Made by a program: the position numbers and the translations under genes
Shown here: in pieces, positions 33,398-40,361 of the stretch
How the letters are laid out: each line of letters starts with the position of its first letter
How positions within the stretch are numbered: position 1 is the first letter of the stretch
Assembly (NCBI GenBank): GCA_017531805.1
Contig: JAFXKG010000008.1
Location: 1-42,988 of the forward strand
Length of the DNA stretch: 42,988 nucleotides
Reading direction: 5' to 3'
From: Clostridia bacterium
Lineage (GTDB): Bacteria > Bacillota > Clostridia > Christensenellales > UBA1242
Notes under the pieces: generated by a model
The model's database searches: none
What the model saw: the letters and a program-made list of their open reading frames with translations, nothing else
What the model was told of the DNA's origin: nothing

Positions 33398-33683
33398 TTT
33401 CTTTCTCCTTTAGTTTAAGTAACAAACGCTGTTTTTCTGCTTCCAACTGCTCGTCTGTCATTTTGTCATAATCAATTGTTTTTTCTGCATAATGCTGATA
33501 TATTAATTTGATGATATCAGCATTTGGTGGCAAACTTTTTTCGTTTATCTTTTGCTTAACCACTTTAAGTTCGCCAGTTTCTTCATCTACGCTATATTCT
33601 GTGGTTATTTCTTTAGTTGTAAGACCAGTTATACACTGTTTTAACGCCTTAAGTGTGTTGTCATCAAAAATATTGGTTTTTAT
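33366..33683 (-). CDS. Small terminase-like protein with no canonical start codon
   Basis: The reading frame is open from the TGA just above 33683 to the stop at 33366. The first ATG/GTG/TTG-type start is GTG at 33563, which would remove 40 well-formed residues and has no ribosome binding site. AAGGAGG lies ten bases before an in-frame ATA at 33683, giving a 105-residue product beginning with IKTNIFDDNTLKALKQCITG. A helix-rich N-terminal half and a very charged C-terminal helix (KMTDEQLEAEKQRLLLKLKEKE) fit a small terminase or a packaging accessory. The start codon is my inference. Confidence 0.5.
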   Translation of the reverse strand: MKTNIFDDNTLKALKQCITGLTTKEITTEYSVDEETGELKVVKQKINEKSLPPNADIIKLIYQHYAEKTIDYDKMTDEQLEAEKQRLLLKLKEKEIDSRNSKTKS

Positions 33684-33684
33684 G

Positions 33685-35112
33685 TCACATCACCCTCCTT
33701 GCTTTGTTTAGTCGTATCAATCTTTCTTTTTCTCTTTGCACAATGTTAAGTTCAGGTTTTGGCTTTTTATTTTCCGGACGCGACATTATGTAATATCTCA
33801 ATTCGTCCATACTATGGTCGTCTACTTTTACTGGACTATCTCCCTTGCCCCACCTGTAACCCTTAATTTCTCTTATAAGGTTTTTGCAGGTGTTAAAGAT
33901 AAAAAGTTTTACTTCTCCATTGCTATTTTTAAGATATGATTTAACGCGCTGTATACCAGAAAACACATCTTTGTTTACATTGGTATTTACCAAAATGTTG
34001 TAGTCGTAAAACAAGTCTGCTACGCTTTTTCTAGATGCAAGTGTTGTTTGATTTGCGGCACTATCTATCATTGCTTCTAACATACCGTTGCTGTTTCTAT
34101 GCCAGTGTAGTTGATTGCTGATTTCGTGTATTTTGTTGCTGTGATATTCTATATCTTTTTCCTTTTCGTAGTGCTCTGCGACTATGTATATATTTCCATC
34201 GTAATCTACTGCATACCAATGACAAGAAAGCGGATTTTTTAAGCCTGGGTCTATTGACAATTTATCTTGCCAATCATATGGCAAATCAAAAGGTTCTATC
34301 ACATGTACATTTTCATCAAATTCTGGATACACCCTGCCACCAACATCCATAAATTCGCCATATTGTCTAGACCTTAATTCTTGCTCAGACATACTTGCTT
34401 TCATGGCATTTTTGGCTTGTTCGCTTATATGTGGGTTGTCGTCCCACTGCATAAATTCGTACCAGATATTATCGTCATTAAACCTGTTCATAAATATTTC
34501 ATCATAAACAAAAGTCATACCTTTAAGTGGTGTCATTGTTGCAAAAATATCACCATTTTTATCCAATACTCGCATGCGACACTCTTGGTAAATATCATAA
34601 GGCGGTTCTTCGTCAAACCAGACATAGTCTAGGCTTGTGCCCTGAAATTTTTCTCTGCCTTGGTCACAACTTTTAAAACCAATTTTACTGATAGAGCCAA
34701 ATATGTTTTTTATCAAAATATAGTCTATGACGCCGTTTTGATAATTATCTTTACGCCCTTTTGTCATCACAATATCTTCTATCCAATCTGGGTTTAAATA
34801 GTTTAAAATTTTGCTTTGTGCTACATCTCTTTGCACCTGTGTGGATAAACTTACAACCCAACCAGACGTTGCACCACACACTTCTCTATACGGATGACAC
34901 CCGCGTGCCATGTAGACAACTTCTACCGCACCACACTCTGTTTTGCCACTTCTGTTACCGCCAAACACCCATCTATTTTTTTTATAACACTGATGAAAAG
35001 CAATCTGCTTTAAGTGTTTTTTATCGCCTGTATTGTAGTAATGAAGTTTGTTTTTGTTTTTTCGGTCGTTTTGTATTTTTTCTATTTTTAATATTTCTTC
35101 AACCAAATTCAT
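33685..35112 (-). CDS. Phage terminase large subunit
   Basis: A 475-residue DNA-packaging motor. The ATPase half has Walker A GGNRSGKTE near residues 52-60, Walker B LDYVWFDEEPP near 165 and the coupling motif TMTPLKG near 198. The nuclease half shows the acidic residues of the RNase H fold: SIDPGLKNP near residue 275, MIDSAANQ near 333 and DHSMDELRYYIMSR near 440. All catalytic residues are present. The type (GGNRSGKT) is that of P22-like and T7-like phages. It is the first gene of the head operon, with AAGGACG before the ATG. Confidence 0.92.
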   Translation of the reverse strand: MNLVEEILKIEKIQNDRKNKNKLHYYNTGDKKHLKQIAFHQCYKKNRWVFGGNRSGKTECGAVEVVYMARGCHPYREVCGATSGWVVSLSTQVQRDVAQSKILNYLNPDWIEDIVMTKGRKDNYQNGVIDYILIKNIFGSISKIGFKSCDQGREKFQGTSLDYVWFDEEPPYDIYQECRMRVLDKNGDIFATMTPLKGMTFVYDEIFMNRFNDDNIWYEFMQWDDNPHISEQAKNAMKASMSEQELRSRQYGEFMDVGGRVYPEFDENVHVIEPFDLPYDWQDKLSIDPGLKNPLSCHWYAVDYDGNIYIVAEHYEKEKDIEYHSNKIHEISNQLHWHRNSNGMLEAMIDSAANQTTLASRKSVADLFYDYNILVNTNVNKDVFSGIQRVKSYLKNSNGEVKLFIFNTCKNLIREIKGYRWGKGDSPVKVDDHSMDELRYYIMSRPENKKPKPELNIVQREKERLIRLNKARRVM

Positions 35113-35139
35113 TTTCGTCCTTAATTTACACCAAAAGTC

Positions 35140-35156
35140 GTAAAGTTTACCCTAAA
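35140..35156 (-). promoter_or_regulatory. Possible operator upstream of the phage-head operon
   Basis: A perfect 11-base palindrome GTAAAGTTTAC (35140-35150) overlaps TTTAGGGTAAA (minus strand, 35156-35146), 35-45 bases before the terminase ATG. The second motif recurs at 36542-36552, upstream of the regulator gene. A clear sigma-A promoter is not visible here. Confidence 0.45.
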
Positions 35157-35185
35157 CATGTCAAAATTTTTGCAATTTTTTATGT

Positions 35186-35191
35186 TACAAT
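35186..35191 (+). promoter_or_regulatory. -10-like hexamer placed for a leaderless SH3-protein mRNA
   Basis: TACAAT ends six bases (all T) before the ATG at 35198; no ribosome binding site is present. Confidence 0.4.
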
Positions 35192-35197
35192 TTTTTT

Positions 35198-35959
35198 ATG
35201 ATTTTGTTATTGATTTTTTTGTTGTCTATACAGAACACAATGTTGCCAGCTTATGCAACCAATACTCAAAAATTTTACGCGCGTATTATGCAAGAAGGTG
35301 TTATATTATACAAATCACCTATAGATGTTTTAGATACAGAAAATGTGTTTTTTGAGTTGCCACGCACATATTTTGTAGAGCTGATTGACAGTGCCAATCA
35401 ACAGTTTTTTATGGTAAACTATATGTCGTTTACAGGTTATGTAAAAAAAGAGTGTGTACAAACTATTGTAGGCACTCCTAAAAAACCTTTTTTAACTGAT
35501 ATCAGTTTCCGCATTTACGCAGAGCCAAGCCGTGATATGCGTAGCGAACCCACAACAAGCGGTGGAAGTTTAAGCCAAGTAACTTACATACCTTTGATGT
35601 CTAAAAATCTTACCTTTATTGGCAAAATTACAGGCGAAGAACTTGTGTCTGGCAGAACGGATATATGGTACTATTGCAAATACAGTGCAGACCGCGATTA
35701 TTATGGATATGTTTATAGCGATTTTTGCGATCAACTTACACCAATCTTAGACAACACAGAAAGCGTAACTTACACTTCTAGCCCTGTTTTTAGCACACCT
35801 CAACAACAGCAAACAGCCATACCTTTAACAGACAAAACAACAGGAATAATCATTGCCATATTGTTTGTACCAGCAGGCATATTTGCCTTTATGATATTAA
35901 AAAACAAAAAAATACTAAAACAAGAAAAAATCCACTCAAAAGAAGTTGTAGATTATTAA
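35198..35959 (+). CDS. Membrane-anchored SH3-like surface protein
   Basis: A 253-residue protein with an N-terminal signal peptide (MILLLIFLLSIQNTMLPAYA), an outer part of two SH3-like repeats (the second with FRIYAEPSRDM and WYYCKYSADRDYYGYVYSDFC) and a single membrane segment near residues 213-236 followed by a short basic tail. The topology puts the repeats outside the membrane, probably facing peptidoglycan. It is divergent from the terminase operon and convergent with the regulator gene, with only a four-base overlap at its end. It looks like a host gene. No Shine-Dalgarno is present. Confidence 0.75.
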   Translation: MILLLIFLLSIQNTMLPAYATNTQKFYARIMQEGVILYKSPIDVLDTENVFFELPRTYFVELIDSANQQFFMVNYMSFTGYVKKECVQTIVGTPKKPFLTDISFRIYAEPSRDMRSEPTTSGGSLSQVTYIPLMSKNLTFIGKITGEELVSGRTDIWYYCKYSADRDYYGYVYSDFCDQLTPILDNTESVTYTSSPVFSTPQQQQTAIPLTDKTTGIIIAILFVPAGIFAFMILKNKKILKQEKIHSKEVVDY

Positions 35960-36441
35960 ATTGTTACTTCGCACTTATAAGCCATCCTTCTGTTTTTTAA
36001 ATCGTCTTTAATTGCCAAAATCCAATCTTCTGCATTTAAAATTGTTTCCAACTTTACAAGATATTTTGACCTATTTAAAGCATTTGCCAAATTTAAATAT
36101 GCATGTTCTATGCGTCTAAAAGCGGTGCGCTCTTTTAATTCTAAAACACCGCATAACTCACTCATAGTTAAACTATAATGCATTTTTACAAAAAGAACTT
36201 TTTTGTCTTCTTCCTTTAATCCTTTTATAGCTGTGTCAACTATCACTTTAAGATTAATTAATTGGTTTTTCCTTGTAATTAAATCTATAATATTATTGCA
36301 AACATCTTCCGCACCATATTCCAATGTGCAAGGACCAAAATACATAGCATGGTTTCTTATAAACTTGTCTATTGCGTCACATTTTTTGCTAAGCAACCTA
36401 TATGTTTTAACAATAGTTTCACTATCATAAATATCAATCAT
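35956..36441 (-). CDS. Sigma-region-4/ArpU-like transcription regulator
   Basis: A 161-residue helical protein. Residues about 95-140 form a helix-turn-helix like sigma region 4 or the ArpU phage late-gene activators (LKEEDKKVLFVKMHYSLTMSELCGVLELKERTAFRRIEHAY). The first 90 residues are helical and may dimerise. The ATG at 36441 has AGGGGTG upstream; a longer frame reaching 36573 lacks any site. It lies 0.8 kb upstream of the phage-head operon, on the same strand, and shares an upstream 11-mer with it, so it may activate that operon. That link is an inference. Confidence 0.65.
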   Translation of the reverse strand: MIDIYDSETIVKTYRLLSKKCDAIDKFIRNHAMYFGPCTLEYGAEDVCNNIIDLITRKNQLINLKVIVDTAIKGLKEEDKKVLFVKMHYSLTMSELCGVLELKERTAFRRIEHAYLNLANALNRSKYLVKLETILNAEDWILAIKDDLKNRRMAYKCEVTI

Positions 36442-36464
36442 TTTATCACCCCTGATTGCAAAAG

Positions 36465-36494
36465 AGTATAATTCATAAAATGTCGAAAAGTCAA
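36465..36494 (-). promoter_or_regulatory. Promoter of the regulator gene, with a 0A-box-like site
   Basis: On the minus strand TTGACT (36494-36489), 18-base spacer, TATACT (36470-36465). TGTCGAA, the Spo0A box core, lies in the spacer on the plus strand (36481-36487). Confidence 0.6.
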
Positions 36495-36541
36495 GCATAT
36501 ATGACAAGTTTTTTACAAAAATAAAACAAAAATGACACATT

Positions 36542-36552
36542 TTTACCCTAAA
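36542..36552 (-). repeat. Second copy of the TTTAGGGTAAA motif
   Basis: An 11-base match, same orientation, to the motif before the terminase operon; here about 100 bases upstream of the regulator ATG. Confidence 0.5.
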
Positions 36553-36692
36553 AATGCCATTTTTATCAAACATTTGTTCTATTTTGTAAAATATATCAGT
36601 TTTATTTCTATCATTTATATAATATCATATTTTGCAATTTTTTACAATCAATCTGCCAAAAAACAAAGATTTTTTTGTGTGTAAAAAATAAA

Positions 36693-36714
36693 AAAACCGC
36701 TAATTCGCGGTCAA
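36693..36714 (-). terminator. Terminator of the SSB-like gene
   Basis: ACCGC (minus strand) GAATTA GCGGT followed by a T run; the stem overlaps the last codons and the TAG stop. Confidence 0.75.
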
Positions 36715-37335
36715 GTTTTCTATTGGTGACAATTTTGATATTGAAACTTCGTATGCAGTTTTTACAATAGGTTCATCACATCCTTCAATATGCTTTGAAT
36801 ATTCTCTGCTTTGAATTCTACCAACGACAGATAAGCAGGTCCCTACCGCCATACCATTTACAAATTGAGCATTTCTACCCCAAGCAATGCACGGTATATA
36901 ATCCGATTTGTTATAATTTCTATTTACTGCCAAAAGCATATCACAAATTTCTCTAGAAAAAGGTGTTGTACGATAAATTGCAGGCTTGCAAATATATCCG
37001 TTCATTTCGATTGTATTTGCATTTGCACCATCATCCCAATCGCACAATTCTCTCACAAACACAGACAAAACAAGTTTCCTTTTGTTGTCCTCTAGTTTGT
37101 TAAAACTTCTAAATTGTCCTTTTAAAGCGATTTTGTCGCCAACAAAAATAGGTTTTGACATTAAAATTCTTTCTGATATTGTAATTGGAATAATGTCATA
37201 TTGTCCACTTAAGCGTGGTATTTTTAAATGAAAACCAAAAAAGTTTTCGTCCATAACAGCGTGGTTCATTTGTGGCAAATCTACAACTTCGCCTTGCAAA
37301 TAAACCTTATTGTTATTTAATAACTCTTCAATCAT
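36700..37335 (-). CDS. Two-domain single-stranded-DNA-binding-like protein
   Basis: A 211-residue protein with two OB-fold units of the SSB type. Unit one spans about residues 8-100 (NKVYLQGEVVDLPQ, ISERILMSKPIFVGDKIALKGQFRSF). Unit two spans about 107-205 (IEMNGYICKPAIYRTTPFSREICDMLLAVNR, YIPCIAWGRNAQF, TCLSVVGRIQSREY), the latter close to canonical SSB. The acidic DDDIPF-type tail of replication SSB is missing. It probably binds single-stranded DNA as an accessory to replication, repair or recombination. A host gene by context, though its closeness to the regulator and packaging genes leaves a cassette role possible. Confidence 0.8.
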   Translation of the reverse strand: MIEELLNNNKVYLQGEVVDLPQMNHAVMDENFFGFHLKIPRLSGQYDIIPITISERILMSKPIFVGDKIALKGQFRSFNKLEDNKRKLVLSVFVRELCDWDDGANANTIEMNGYICKPAIYRTTPFSREICDMLLAVNRNYNKSDYIPCIAWGRNAQFVNGMAVGTCLSVVGRIQSREYSKHIEGCDEPIVKTAYEVSISKLSPIENLTAN

Positions 37336-37348
37336 TTGTTTCTCTCCT

Positions 37349-38110
37349 TTAGTTTTTGATTTGAGTTCCTTGTATATTTATTGTAAAATCATTGTAATAT
37401 ATCAGTTGCCCGATAGGAACAACACTTGTTTGTTTTAATTTAAAGTGTTCTAACACCAGTTTTAAACCATCTATTATATTGTCTGAATTATTATGGAAAA
37501 GAACTATGCTTCCGTTTTTAGATTTAGATGTAACTCTGCCAGCAATTTGACTTGCACTTAAGCCTTTCCAATCTAGACTATCAACATCCCACTCTATACA
37601 ACTTAGGCTCAACTCATCACAAACTTCAATTAAATTATTGTTGTAATAGCCATAAGGCGGACGGAACAACTTTGGTGTAAAACCTGTCAAATTCTTTATT
37701 AATTCTATATTAGTTGTAAGTTCTTCTCTTATTTCATTTTTGCTTAGTTTTGTCATATCAGGATGCGTATTTGAGTGTATACCAATTTCAAAACCATTGT
37801 TGTAAATTTCCTTTACCATATCTGGATATTTTTCTATCCAAAAACCCACAAGGAAAAATGTTGCTTTTACACCATAACTATCACACACCGACATAATTTC
37901 TCTTGTTTTATCTGCACCCCATGCAGCATCAAATGAAATTGCCACTTTATTTTCATCCGTTTGAACAGAATATATTGGCAATCTTTTACTTGCACTACAA
38001 TAAGTATGCCCAACAGGCAAACCAGACAAATTTAGCAAAAACGCCGAGAAAAAAACTACTATCGCCAAAGCGACTTTTAATGTTGCTTTTTTAAAAAACA
38101 GCACCTTCAT
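37349..38110 (-). CDS. PdaB-like sporulation polysaccharide deacetylase
   Basis: A 253-residue CE4 deacetylase with an N-terminal signal-anchor (VALAIVVFFSAFLLNLSGL, residues about 12-30). Family motifs are SFDAAWGAD (motif 1, catalytic D), HSNTHPD (metal histidines), RPPYGYYN, WDVDSLDW and a final FHNN in place of the usual LHD/LHP. The AAWG in motif 1 is the mark of the PdaB sporulation branch, which acts on spore peptidoglycan. It stands 13 bases upstream of the SSB-like gene, so the two may be cotranscribed. AAGG precedes the ATG at a longish distance. Confidence 0.88.
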   Translation of the reverse strand: MKVLFFKKATLKVALAIVVFFSAFLLNLSGLPVGHTYCSASKRLPIYSVQTDENKVAISFDAAWGADKTREIMSVCDSYGVKATFFLVGFWIEKYPDMVKEIYNNGFEIGIHSNTHPDMTKLSKNEIREELTTNIELIKNLTGFTPKLFRPPYGYYNNNLIEVCDELSLSCIEWDVDSLDWKGLSASQIAGRVTSKSKNGSIVLFHNNSDNIIDGLKLVLEHFKLKQTSVVPIGQLIYYNDFTINIQGTQIKN

Positions 38111-38191
38111 AGATATCTACCTTCCCATCCTATCATATTAAATTATTTAAGCAAAATTTTTATGATATAAATTATACGATTAATTTGCAAG

Positions 38192-38233
38192 AAAAAAGAG
38201 ATTTCCGTTACTTTTTGTCGAAATCTCTTTTTA
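38192..38233. terminator. Bidirectional terminator with a 0A-box-like loop
   Basis: AAAAAGAGATTTC and GAAATCTCTTTTT form a 13-bp stem. Its loop and 3' arm contain TTTTTGTCGAAA, a match to the Spo0A box, about 105 bases before the deacetylase ATG. Confidence 0.7.
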
Positions 38234-38243
38234 AAATATGTAT

Positions 38244-38540
38244 TTATTTCTTTATATTTTTAGCCCCACAACTTTTACATGCAGAATCAGTCTCTGATAT
38301 AAGAGAACCACAATATTCACAATACAAGTTTTTTGGCTTTTCTTCTTTAATTTGATTGATTGAATTTTCTAACGATTCGTTAATCTTTGTTTTCGCCACA
38401 TCAAACAATCTTTTATGATTGCTATACTTAAGTGATTTAACAATAACACAAACAACAACAATAAAAAATATAGAAAAAAAGATAACAGGTATCACTATAC
38501 CCATTGTTCCAACTATTTCAAATGATTTTTCAAAACTCAT
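38244..38540 (-). CDS. Small membrane protein with zinc ribbon (98 aa)
   Basis: One membrane segment (GIVIPVIFFSIFFIVVVCVIV, residues about 14-34) is followed by a charged cytoplasmic helix and a C-terminal zinc ribbon CEYCG ... CKSCG (residues about 74-93). Such proteins are common near sporulation and division genes but have no fixed role. It has its own AGGGG site and lies downstream of sigG, whose terminator separates them. Confidence 0.75.
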   Translation of the reverse strand: MSFEKSFEIVGTMGIVIPVIFFSIFFIVVVCVIVKSLKYSNHKRLFDVAKTKINESLENSINQIKEEKPKNLYCEYCGSLISETDSACKSCGAKNIKK

Positions 38541-38605
38541 AATTTACCCCTTGTTTTTATTATTATAAATAAACTACAAACCAAATGTCAATAAAAAACA
38601 AAAAA

Positions 38606-38627
38606 AAGAAAGGCTTTAACCTTTCTT
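38606..38627 (-). terminator. Terminator of sigG
   Basis: AAGAAAGG (38606-38613), loop of six, CCTTTCTT (38620-38627), followed on the minus strand by a run of T; overlaps the stop codon. Confidence 0.85.
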
Positions 38628-39396
38628 ATAAGCATTTTTTAATGTGTTCTAAAGCATTTTTTTCAAGTCTGCTAACTTGTGCTTGAGATATACCAACCGC
38701 ATCACTAACTTCCATTTGAGTCTTACCAATAAAATATCTTAAATTTAAAATTTCTCTTTCTCTATCATCAAGTTGTTTGATAGCGTCTAACAAATCTGTG
38801 TGATCAATCCACTTTTCTATAGAGTGTTCAGTATCCGCTACATGTTCTGATATTCTCATCTCTTCATCGCCATCTGTCTTTATAGAATCATCAAGCGATA
38901 ACGGTGTGGAAATTGCATCGATCGCATCATAAACTTCCCTTATTGTTATATTCAAATCTTTTGCAACATCTTCCATAGCAACTTCACCAATACAATTTTC
39001 TTGCAAGCGTTCTTTGCTTTTTAAAACCATGTAAGCAGTGTCTCGTATACTACGACTAACTCTAAGCGCAGATGAGTCTCTTAAAAAGCGTTTGATTTCT
39101 CCAATTATCATTGGCACTGCATAAGTAGAAAATTGCACATTGAGTGTAACATCAAAATTGTCTATTGCCTTCATAAGACCAACACATCCAACTTGAAAAA
39201 TGTCATCCATATTTTCTTTACATGTGATAAATCTTTGTGCAACTGATAACACCAAGCGCATGTTACAATAGATGTAATAGTCTTTTGCAGATTGATCACC
39301 TGCTTTGATTTTATCAAGCAACTCTTTAGATTGTTGATGTGTAATTTTTGGTAAAGTACTTGTGTCAATACCACAAATATAAACTCTTCTTGCCAT
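38626..39396 (-). CDS. sigG: Sporulation sigma factor SigG
   Basis: A 256-residue sigma-70 factor that drives late forespore transcription. The short N terminus RRVYICGIDTSTLPKI is diagnostic of SigG. Region 2 spans residues about 40-110 (NMRLVLSVAQRF, DDIFQVGCVGLMKAIDNFD, FSTYAVPMIIGEIKRFLRDSSALRVSRS). Region 3 (ERLQENCIGEVAMEDVAKDLNITIREVYDAIDA) and region 4 (LDDREREILNLRYFIGKTQMEVSDAVGISQAQVSRLEKNAL) are complete. AGAGGT precedes the ATG. In most spore formers sigG lies behind sigE in the same direction; here it points away from spoIIGA-sigE across 150 bases. Confidence 0.95.
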   Translation of the reverse strand: MARRVYICGIDTSTLPKITHQQSKELLDKIKAGDQSAKDYYIYCNMRLVLSVAQRFITCKENMDDIFQVGCVGLMKAIDNFDVTLNVQFSTYAVPMIIGEIKRFLRDSSALRVSRSIRDTAYMVLKSKERLQENCIGEVAMEDVAKDLNITIREVYDAIDAISTPLSLDDSIKTDGDEEMRISEHVADTEHSIEKWIDHTDLLDAIKQLDDREREILNLRYFIGKTQMEVSDAVGISQAQVSRLEKNALEHIKKCL

Positions 39397-39475
39397 TTTT
39401 TATACCTCTATTTTATTGTTCCTTACAAATTAATTTTTATCCAAAGAAAATTAAAATAGATAAAAAATAAAAAAA

Positions 39476-39540
39476 TACGACAAAATACTAAAAATAAGTA
39501 AATTTTAATTATTTAAAAATAAAAAAATAATATGTATAAT
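39476..39540 (+). promoter_or_regulatory. spoIIGA promoter region with a 0A-box-like site
   Basis: TATAAT (39535-39540) ends six bases before the ATG at 39547, with a poor TTTAAA at -35. ATACGACAAAAT near 39475-39485 is, in reverse, TTTTGTCGTAT, six of seven core bases of a Spo0A box, centred about 65 bases before the expected start. Spo0A activation of spoIIG is established in Bacillus. Confidence 0.5.
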
Positions 39541-39546
39541 TTTTTT

Positions 39547-40353
39547 ATGACAATTTACATAGAAAGTTTTTTAATTCAAAATATTTTAATTAATTTTTGT
39601 TTGTTAAGATTGATATATTTAACAACAAAAAACAAAACCAGCAACATTAAAATAATATTTGCAAGTATCATAGGTGCAGGTTTTAGCGTAATTTCTGCCG
39701 TGTATCTCTACAACACTATTGTACTTAACTTAATCAAACTTGTCTGTGCTTTTGTGATTTTGCACATCGCATTTAAACAAACAAAAAAACAATTTATATT
39801 TAATTTTATACTATTGTTTATATTTACATACGCGTTAGGTGGAGCAATAATGAGTTTAAGTTCTAGCACTTATTATACATCGTTTGGCATGGTCTCTACA
39901 AGCAAGTTTAATTTAGAAGTTATCACATTAATTATCGCTATATTTACTTATATTTTTGAACTTGTCACAAAGCACTTAAAAGCAAAAATAAAAACAAATG
40001 ATTTGATATACCAACTTAATTTATATTATCAAAACAAAAAAATTTGTATCAATGCTTTTTTAGATACAGGCAATCTACTACAACATAAGGATAATCCTGT
40101 TATCATTATAGATTTAAAAAGTTATTTAAAACTAACAAATAAAAATATGATAAACTTTTATTTAGATAACACATCTCAGATTTCAACAGGCACCGTCAAC
40201 GGAAACAACAGTTTAAAATTATATCAAATCGACAAAGCAGAGATATTCAAAGGCAAGCAAAAAATAAAACTAAATAATCAATACATAGCAGTAAGCACAA
40301 ACAATTTTTCAGATAATAATTATCAAGCATTATTATCACCATTGTTTTTTTAG
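39547..40353 (+). CDS. spoIIGA: Pro-sigma-E processing protease SpoIIGA
   Basis: A 268-residue membrane-bound aspartic protease that removes the pro-peptide of SigE in the mother cell. Five hydrophobic segments fill residues 1-150. The soluble domain holds the catalytic motif FLDTGN with Asp 173, followed by the HKDNPVIIIDL pattern of the family and a late LYQIDKAEIF strand. The start at 39547 gives the family's usual MxIYIESFLIQN opening; an ATG 15 bases earlier lies inside the -10 hexamer. No Shine-Dalgarno is seen. sigE follows after eight bases. Confidence 0.92.
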   Translation: MTIYIESFLIQNILINFCLLRLIYLTTKNKTSNIKIIFASIIGAGFSVISAVYLYNTIVLNLIKLVCAFVILHIAFKQTKKQFIFNFILLFIFTYALGGAIMSLSSSTYYTSFGMVSTSKFNLEVITLIIAIFTYIFELVTKHLKAKIKTNDLIYQLNLYYQNKKICINAFLDTGNLLQHKDNPVIIIDLKSYLKLTNKNMINFYLDNTSQISTGTVNGNNSLKLYQIDKAEIFKGKQKIKLNNQYIAVSTNNFSDNNYQALLSPLFF

Positions 40354-40361
40354 GAGTAAAT

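Noticed and set aside
33366-33563. GTG start giving a 65-residue protein
   Set aside because: The frame stays open and protein-like for 40 codons upstream, and a strong ribosome binding site precedes the ATA at 33683.
26551-35112. A complete inducible prophage
   Set aside because: No integrase, repressor, replication, lysin or tail-fibre genes and no flanking att repeats were found in the window.
36442-36573. N-terminal extension of the regulator by 44 residues
   Set aside because: The longer frame runs through the TTGACT/TATACT promoter and lacks a ribosome binding site.
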